The notes below the pieces were generated by a model. The model saw only the letters and a program-made list of their open reading frames with translations. It did no database searches and was not told the origin of the DNA. DNA of 9,537 nt from JAMIFN01 sp964608575 (GTDB lineage Bacteria > Pseudomonadota > Gammaproteobacteria > Burkholderiales > Burkholderiaceae_C): NCBI GenBank assembly GCA_964608575.1, contig CAZSPW010000073.1, forward strand, positions 1-9,537, in the 5' to 3' direction. The translations under genes and the position numbers were made by a program. This document shows positions 6,621 through 9,537 of the stretch, in pieces (position 1 is the first letter of the stretch; each line of letters opens with the position of its first letter).

Positions 6621-7433
6621 ATGCTAGACCTGCCCCTGATTGCACAACTCATGGCACTGGGCGCTGCTGGCGGCCTGATGGCGGGTTTATTAGGCGTAGG
6701 TGGCGGCATGGTGTTGGTGCCCTTTATCACCGCCATGCTGGGCGCGCGCGGTGTGCCCTTAGAGATCAGCGTCAAAATGGGCATCGCTACGGGCATGGCC
6801 ACCATCGTTTTCACCTCCATCAGCAGCCAGCTCTCGCACCACAGGCGCGGCGCGGTACGCTGGGATTTTGTACGCAGCATTGCCCCTGGCATTTTAATAG
6901 GCGCAGCGCTCGCCAGTCTGGGCGTATTTAGCCTGCTCAAAGGCCAATGGCTCGCGCTCATATTTGGCATATTTGTAGCCTTCTCCGCCACACAAATGCT
7001 GCTGGGTAAACAGCCCAAAGCCCAACGCACCATGCCAGGGCTGGGCGGGCGCTTGGCAGTCGGCACAGGCATAGGGTTTTTATCGGGCTTAGTCGGCGCT
7101 GGTGGCGGTTTTATCAGCGTGCCTTTTATGACTTGGTGCAATGTCGCTATGCACCAGGCGGTCGGCACCTCTGCCGCCCTAGGGCTACCGATCGCGCTAT
7201 TCAACAGCATAGGCTACGCCATCAGCGGCGCAGGCTTGCCTGGCCGCCCAGAATATGCACTGGGCTATATCTGGCTGCCCGCTTTGTTGACTTTGGTTTC
7301 TTGCAGCGTGTTAACGGCGCCCCTAGGCGCACGCTTAGCGCACGCCTTAGATGTGCAGCCACTCAAACGCATTTTTGCCTTGCTGCTTTATGCGCTGGCC
7401 GCTTATATGTTCTGGAAAGGTGTGCAGCATTAA
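6621..7433 (+). CDS. TSUP family membrane permease (TauE/SafE-like)
   Basis: A polytopic inner-membrane protein of the TauE/SafE/TSUP family, whose members export or import small sulfur compounds or organic anions such as sulfite, sulfoacetate or thiosulfate. It is 270 aa, typical for the family. The two-fold internal repeat is plain: GVGGGMVLVP (25-34) in the first half and GAGGGFISVP (159-168) in the second. Each is followed by a conserved helix, GIATGMATIVFTSISS (54-69) and AVGTSAALGLPIALFN (180-195). Seven or eight hydrophobic segments cover the chain, with a basic loop at 71-80 (LSHHRRGAVR). A good ribosome binding site (AAGGAAA, 6607-6613) supports the start. The substrate cannot be told from the sequence. 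It follows the reductase on the same strand and could be co-transcribed with it. Confidence 0.9.
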   Translation: MLDLPLIAQLMALGAAGGLMAGLLGVGGGMVLVPFITAMLGARGVPLEISVKMGIATGMATIVFTSISSQLSHHRRGAVRWDFVRSIAPGILIGAALASLGVFSLLKGQWLALIFGIFVAFSATQMLLGKQPKAQRTMPGLGGRLAVGTGIGFLSGLVGAGGGFISVPFMTWCNVAMHQAVGTSAALGLPIALFNSIGYAISGAGLPGRPEYALGYIWLPALLTLVSCSVLTAPLGARLAHALDVQPLKRIFALLLYALAAYMFWKGVQH

Positions 7434-7484
7434 GCCATTTTGCGAGCCTGCGCATTGCTCCGCCTGGTTTTAGGCCACTATTTC

Positions 7485-7505
7485 TGTGGATAAAAATGTG
7501 TATAA
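7485..7505 (-). promoter_or_regulatory. DnaA box pair A
   Basis: TGTGGATAA (7485-7493) and TGTGTATAA (7497-7505) are the reverse complements of TTATCCACA and TTATACACA. Both are full matches to the TTATNCACA consensus, with starts 12 bp apart. The first is the classical high-affinity form. Confidence 0.75.
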
Positions 7506-7589
7506 GCTAGGGAAATCCGTATCTATCCCTGCAATTTCATCAGCTTACACCAGTTGCCTGATTTTCAAGCACAGCAAAAAATCTAATAA

Positions 7590-7602
7590 AATCAATAACT
7601 TA
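7590..7602 (+). promoter_or_regulatory. IHF consensus site A
   Basis: AATCAATAACTTA fits WATCAANNNNTTR at every fixed position. It is inside a 19-nt sequence (7585-7603) repeated at 7891-7909 with one change, and it starts 105 bp after the first box of pair A. The upstream A-tract suits IHF bending. Confidence 0.55.
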
Positions 7603-7627
7603 CACAATCAACAAAAGCAAGAATAAG

Positions 7628-7653
7628 CAGCACTAGCGTTTACGCCAGTGCTG
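7628..7653. repeat. Inverted repeat (hairpin) inside the non-coding region
   Basis: CAGCACTAGCG (7628-7638) and CGCCAGTGCTG (7643-7653) pair in 10 of 11 positions around a TTTA loop. No T-tract follows on the plus strand, so it is not a typical rightward terminator. On the minus strand it is followed by a mixed T-rich run. A DnaA-box-like TGTGCACAA (one mismatch) overlaps its right end at 7652-7660. Confidence 0.6.
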
Positions 7654-7790
7654 TGCACAAAGTCCATTTGGCCTAAGTGCTAGCCCTAGGCATCTAGTTC
7701 AGCTAGGAAAGGCGCGACACATCAGATTTTTTTCAAGAGCATCGTCTAAGTCGCTGATTTACTGTCCTCTAGCAAGATACCCCAAAAAGC

Positions 7791-7811
7791 TGTGGATAAA
7801 ATTGTGCATAA
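7791..7811 (-). promoter_or_regulatory. DnaA box pair B
   Basis: TGTGGATAA (7791-7799) and TGTGCATAA (7803-7811) are full consensus matches with the same 12-bp offset and orientation as pair A, exactly 306 bp downstream of it. Confidence 0.75.
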
Positions 7812-7895
7812 AGATGCCAGATGCCGCGCAAAGCCACGAAACATAAGGCTTTATCCAGCCTGCTGATTTTTCGAGCAATTACAAATATTCAATAA

Positions 7896-7908
7896 AATCA
7901 ATAGCTTA
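7896..7908 (+). promoter_or_regulatory. IHF consensus site B
   Basis: AATCAATAGCTTA matches the IHF consensus fully. It lies exactly 306 bp from site A and 105 bp after the first box of pair B, in AT-rich DNA. Confidence 0.55.
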
Positions 7909-7935
7909 CGACGCTTTAAAAGCCATAGCACGATA

Positions 7936-8098
7936 TTGAATAGGGCTGCAGGTTTCACCGATCCATTTCTAACCCACCTGTGCATAAGCGCGGCAATAGA
8001 GCAAAAAAAACCATACTCAGAGGGCACAGAACGCTATCAAAAAAGCTTCTAGTGCCATATCCCGAACGCAGCTGCAGGTGTGAAACCTTGCTATTCAA
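7936..8098. repeat. Spaced inverted repeat around the fifth DnaA box
   Basis: TTGAATAG (7936-7943) and GGTTTCAC (7951-7958) reappear inverted as GTGAAACC (8080-8087) and CTATTCAA (8091-8098). Sixteen base pairs in two blocks thus face each other over about 121 bp. The short spacers between the blocks differ in length (7 and 3 nt). The fifth DnaA box lies inside. The right arm can also form a local hairpin, AAACCTTG/CAAGGGTTT (8083-8104, one bulge). Confidence 0.5.
7979..7987 (-). promoter_or_regulatory. DnaA box 5 (single)
   Basis: TGTGCATAA is a full consensus match in the same orientation as the two pairs. It lies 71 bp after IHF site B and has no partner box near it. Confidence 0.6.
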
Positions 8099-8131
8099 GG
8101 GTTTACCCAAGAACACGATGACTAAGGCGTA

Positions 8132-8149
8132 AAATCAGGGGCTTGATTT
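8132..8149. promoter_or_regulatory. Small inverted repeat upstream of the P450 gene, possible operator
   Basis: AAATCA (8132-8137) and TGATTT (8144-8149) form a perfect 6-6-6 inverted repeat about 90 bp before the P450 start. An overlapping alternative pairs GGGG (8138-8141) with CCCC (8151-8154). Its size would suit a dimeric repressor, but no regulator gene is in view and chance is possible. Confidence 0.25.
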
Positions 8150-8200
8150 CCCCCTTTGCCTTGCCACTTTATACCTAATTTCATAGCTTCCCAGGCAGAT

Positions 8201-8229
8201 TTGACGCCGAAAAACCGCAAAAACACTAT
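8201..8229 (+). promoter_or_regulatory. Tentative P450 promoter
   Basis: TTGACG (8201-8206) is a good -35. A 17-bp spacer leads to CACTAT (8224-8229), a poor -10. The transcript would begin within a few bases of the ATG, in keeping with the absence of a Shine-Dalgarno there, so a nearly leaderless mRNA is possible. Confidence 0.3.
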
Positions 8230-8238
8230 CAAAAAACC

Positions 8239-9507
8239 ATGTTCCAAGACTTTGCCGCCTACCACCATGCCCCATATGCTCTGTGGCAACAGGCGGCGGC
8301 TGGCCGCAGCGTGCATTGGCGCAGCGATTTTTTTGCGGGCGCTTGGGTGGTCAGCGATTACGCTTTGTGTGAACAGGTGCTACGCGATAGTCAGCGTTTT
8401 TCCGCAGCGCGCACTGGTGGCTGGGTGGCTAGCGTCAGCGATGCTGAGCCTGCAAGCGATAGCGCTGCCGCAGATGGTGTCGCACCAACTGGGCATCAAG
8501 CCTTTCAGCGCCTTTTCGCCCGCGCCATGCTATTTGTCGATGCGCCGCAGCACCAACGCCTGCGCGCCATCATGCAGCCCTACTTCAAGCCCAGTGAGCT
8601 GGAAAAACTGCGCGGCTATATCGAAGACGCAGTCAGCGCGCGCTGCGCAGCGATTGAAGCGCGCACTAGCCGAGGCGAAGCGTTTGACTGGATCGCCGAC
8701 TTTGCGCGCCCGCTGCCAGCGAGCGTTATCGTGCATTTTTTGGGTTTACAAGGCGTAAGCGTGGCCGAACAAGCGCAATTTATGCGCTGGTCACGCGATT
8801 TAGCGATTTTTATTGGCGTGCCTATCGCCGACCGCAGCCATTGGCGTGCTGCGCAGCGCAGCATATTGCAAATGGCCAGCTTTTTTAGCCAGGTGTTTAC
8901 GCAAGGGCGCGTGGCCTCGGGCAGCTTGTTAGCACGCTTAGCACAGGCGCTGGCGCATGCCGAAATAGACGAAGCCGAACTCATCGCACAAAGCGCCATG
9001 CTGCTGTTTGCTGGGCACGAAACCACACGCCATTTGCTCGGCACCAGCGTGCTACGCCTACTTGAACACCCCGCACAATGGCAACTGCTACAGCAGCAGC
9101 CAGAGCTAGCAGGTAACGCGGTGCGCGAGTTGCTGCGCCTTGAGCCGCCCGTGCAATACACAGGCCGCCGTGCTCGTGTAGATTGCGTTTTGGCTGGCCA
9201 ACAGATTCGGCGCAATGATTTAGTTTTAGCCTGTATTGCCGCTGCACACCGCGATGCGCAGCGCTACCCGCATGCTGAAGAGCTTGACATCACTCGCAGC
9301 AGCGTCGCTTCACTCGCCTTTGGCTCGGGCGCCCATGTCTGCATAGGCGCGGCGCTAACGCAAATGGAGGCAGAAATCACCCTCACGCATATCAGCCAGC
9401 GCTGGCCGCAACTGCGTTTAGCTGCACAGCCCAATACAAACGGTATCGATTGGGACAACAGCAATTTGGCCTATCGCGGCTTGAATAGTTTGATGCTGCG
9501 GCGCTAA
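8239..9507 (+). CDS. Cytochrome P450, soluble bacterial type
   Basis: A heme-thiolate monooxygenase that inserts one oxygen atom from O2 into an organic substrate, using electrons usually delivered by a ferredoxin and its reductase. It is 422 aa, normal for a soluble bacterial P450, with no membrane anchor. The C-helix motif DAPQHQRLR is at 101-109. The I-helix oxygen-activation motif AGHETT is at 258-263 (T262/T263). The ExxR motif is ELLR (E297, R300). The heme loop FGSGAHVCIG carries the cysteine ligand C368. All key residues are intact. The ATG at 8239 fits the family length, but only an A-rich stretch precedes it and no Shine-Dalgarno is seen. The substrate and CYP family cannot be assigned by eye. 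The ferredoxins and reductase 3-4 kb upstream could supply electrons, but they are not in one operon with it. Confidence 0.94.
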   Translation: MFQDFAAYHHAPYALWQQAAAGRSVHWRSDFFAGAWVVSDYALCEQVLRDSQRFSAARTGGWVASVSDAEPASDSAAADGVAPTGHQAFQRLFARAMLFVDAPQHQRLRAIMQPYFKPSELEKLRGYIEDAVSARCAAIEARTSRGEAFDWIADFARPLPASVIVHFLGLQGVSVAEQAQFMRWSRDLAIFIGVPIADRSHWRAAQRSILQMASFFSQVFTQGRVASGSLLARLAQALAHAEIDEAELIAQSAMLLFAGHETTRHLLGTSVLRLLEHPAQWQLLQQQPELAGNAVRELLRLEPPVQYTGRRARVDCVLAGQQIRRNDLVLACIAAAHRDAQRYPHAEELDITRSSVASLAFGSGAHVCIGAALTQMEAEITLTHISQRWPQLRLAAQPNTNGIDWDNSNLAYRGLNSLMLRR

Positions 9508-9513
9508 GCGCCG
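9499..9513 (+). other. GC-rich hairpin with the P450 stop codon in its loop
   Basis: CGGCGC (9499-9504) and GCGCCG (9508-9513) form a perfect 6-bp stem whose 3-nt loop is the TAA stop. No T-tract follows within the window, so it is not a proven terminator. It runs straight into the hexamer repeat. Confidence 0.4.
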
Positions 9514-9537
9514 GCTCTGGCTCTGGCTCTGGCTCTG
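9513..9537 (+). repeat. GGCTCT hexamer tandem repeat, open at the window edge
   Basis: Four perfect GGCTCT units (9513-9536) plus one more G begin right after the P450 stop and continue to the last base, so the true copy number is unknown. It is a short-sequence repeat prone to slippage. Being a multiple of three, it would not shift a reading frame if it were translated. Confidence 0.85.

Larger units (their letters stand above)
7434..8238. other. Non-coding region with DnaA boxes and IHF sites (candidate oriC or datA/DARS-like locus)
   Basis: About 805 bp without a credible gene. Five perfect TGTGNATAA DnaA boxes lie at 7485-7493, 7497-7505, 7791-7799, 7803-7811 and 7979-7987, all in the same orientation. 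Two perfect IHF-consensus sites (WATCAANNNNTTR) lie at 7590-7602 and 7896-7908. The segment 7561-7626 has only about one quarter G+C. Boxes and IHF sites form two modules repeated at exactly 306 bp. Such clusters with IHF sites are known from E. coli oriC (R1/IHF), datA and DARS2. No replication gene is next to it, so whether it is an origin or a DnaA-control site is open. The region also contains the leader of the P450 gene at its right end. Confidence 0.6.

Noticed and set aside
6587..7210. Long minus-strand reading frame (207 codons)
   Set aside because: It is antisense to the TSUP permease. The proline- and methionine-rich translation is what the complement of a membrane-protein gene gives.
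7434..8238. CRISPR array, tRNA or insertion sequence in the long non-coding region
   Set aside because: The repeats are two diverged modules, not regular repeat-spacer units. No cloverleaf and no transposase frame were seen. DnaA and IHF sites explain the conserved parts better.
8156..8758. Plus-strand reading frame (200 codons) overlapping the P450 start
   Set aside because: It is an out-of-frame shadow of the P450 gene with no family resemblance, and the P450 frame has all its motifs.
8616..9215. Minus-strand reading frame (199 codons) inside the P450 gene
   Set aside because: It is the complement of a well-supported gene. The cysteine/arginine/serine-rich translation is typical of an antisense frame.

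Overview
The window looks like chromosomal DNA of a betaproteobacterium, most likely Burkholderiales or a close relative, with moderate GC. The grounds are the FabI type, the FdxA-type 7Fe ferredoxins, the thioredoxin-reductase-like ferredoxin-NADP reductase and the general gene style. The species was not identified. Seven protein genes are well supported, and there is one long non-coding block.

Layout: (1) 1-107 holds intergenic terminators. (2) 108-2591 on the minus strand carries fabI (enoyl-ACP reductase) followed by an EptA/MCR-type lipid A phosphoethanolamine transferase. A very strong intrinsic terminator sits between them and almost touches the eptA start. (3) From 2637 every gene is on the plus strand: a YejA-like peptide-binding protein with no permease next to it, two tandem 7Fe ferredoxins, a strong terminator, a ferredoxin-NADP reductase, and a TauE/SafE (TSUP) permease. 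(4) 7434-8238 is about 805 bp with no credible gene. It holds five perfect DnaA boxes (TGTGNATAA, all in one orientation), two perfect IHF-consensus sites in AT-rich DNA, and several inverted repeats. (5) 8239-9507 is a soluble bacterial cytochrome P450, followed by a GGCTCT hexamer repeat that runs off the window.

The non-coding block is the most unusual part. Two DnaA-box pairs and two IHF sites form two modules repeated at exactly 306 bp, with the same box-to-IHF distance of 105 bp in each. This is the architecture of a replication origin (oriC) or of a DnaA-control locus like E. coli datA/DARS, yet no dnaA, dnaN, gyrB, parAB, rpmH or mnmG gene is in view. Rough hand counts show the plus strand C-leaning to the left, whatever the gene direction, and G-leaning in the P450 gene to the right. 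That is the direction expected across an origin.

The ferredoxins, the reductase and the P450 could together form a NADPH -> flavoprotein -> ferredoxin -> P450 electron chain. This is inferred from family roles and proximity only. EptA and FabI both act on the envelope (lipid A modification and fatty-acid elongation), but the terminator between them argues against simple co-transcription.
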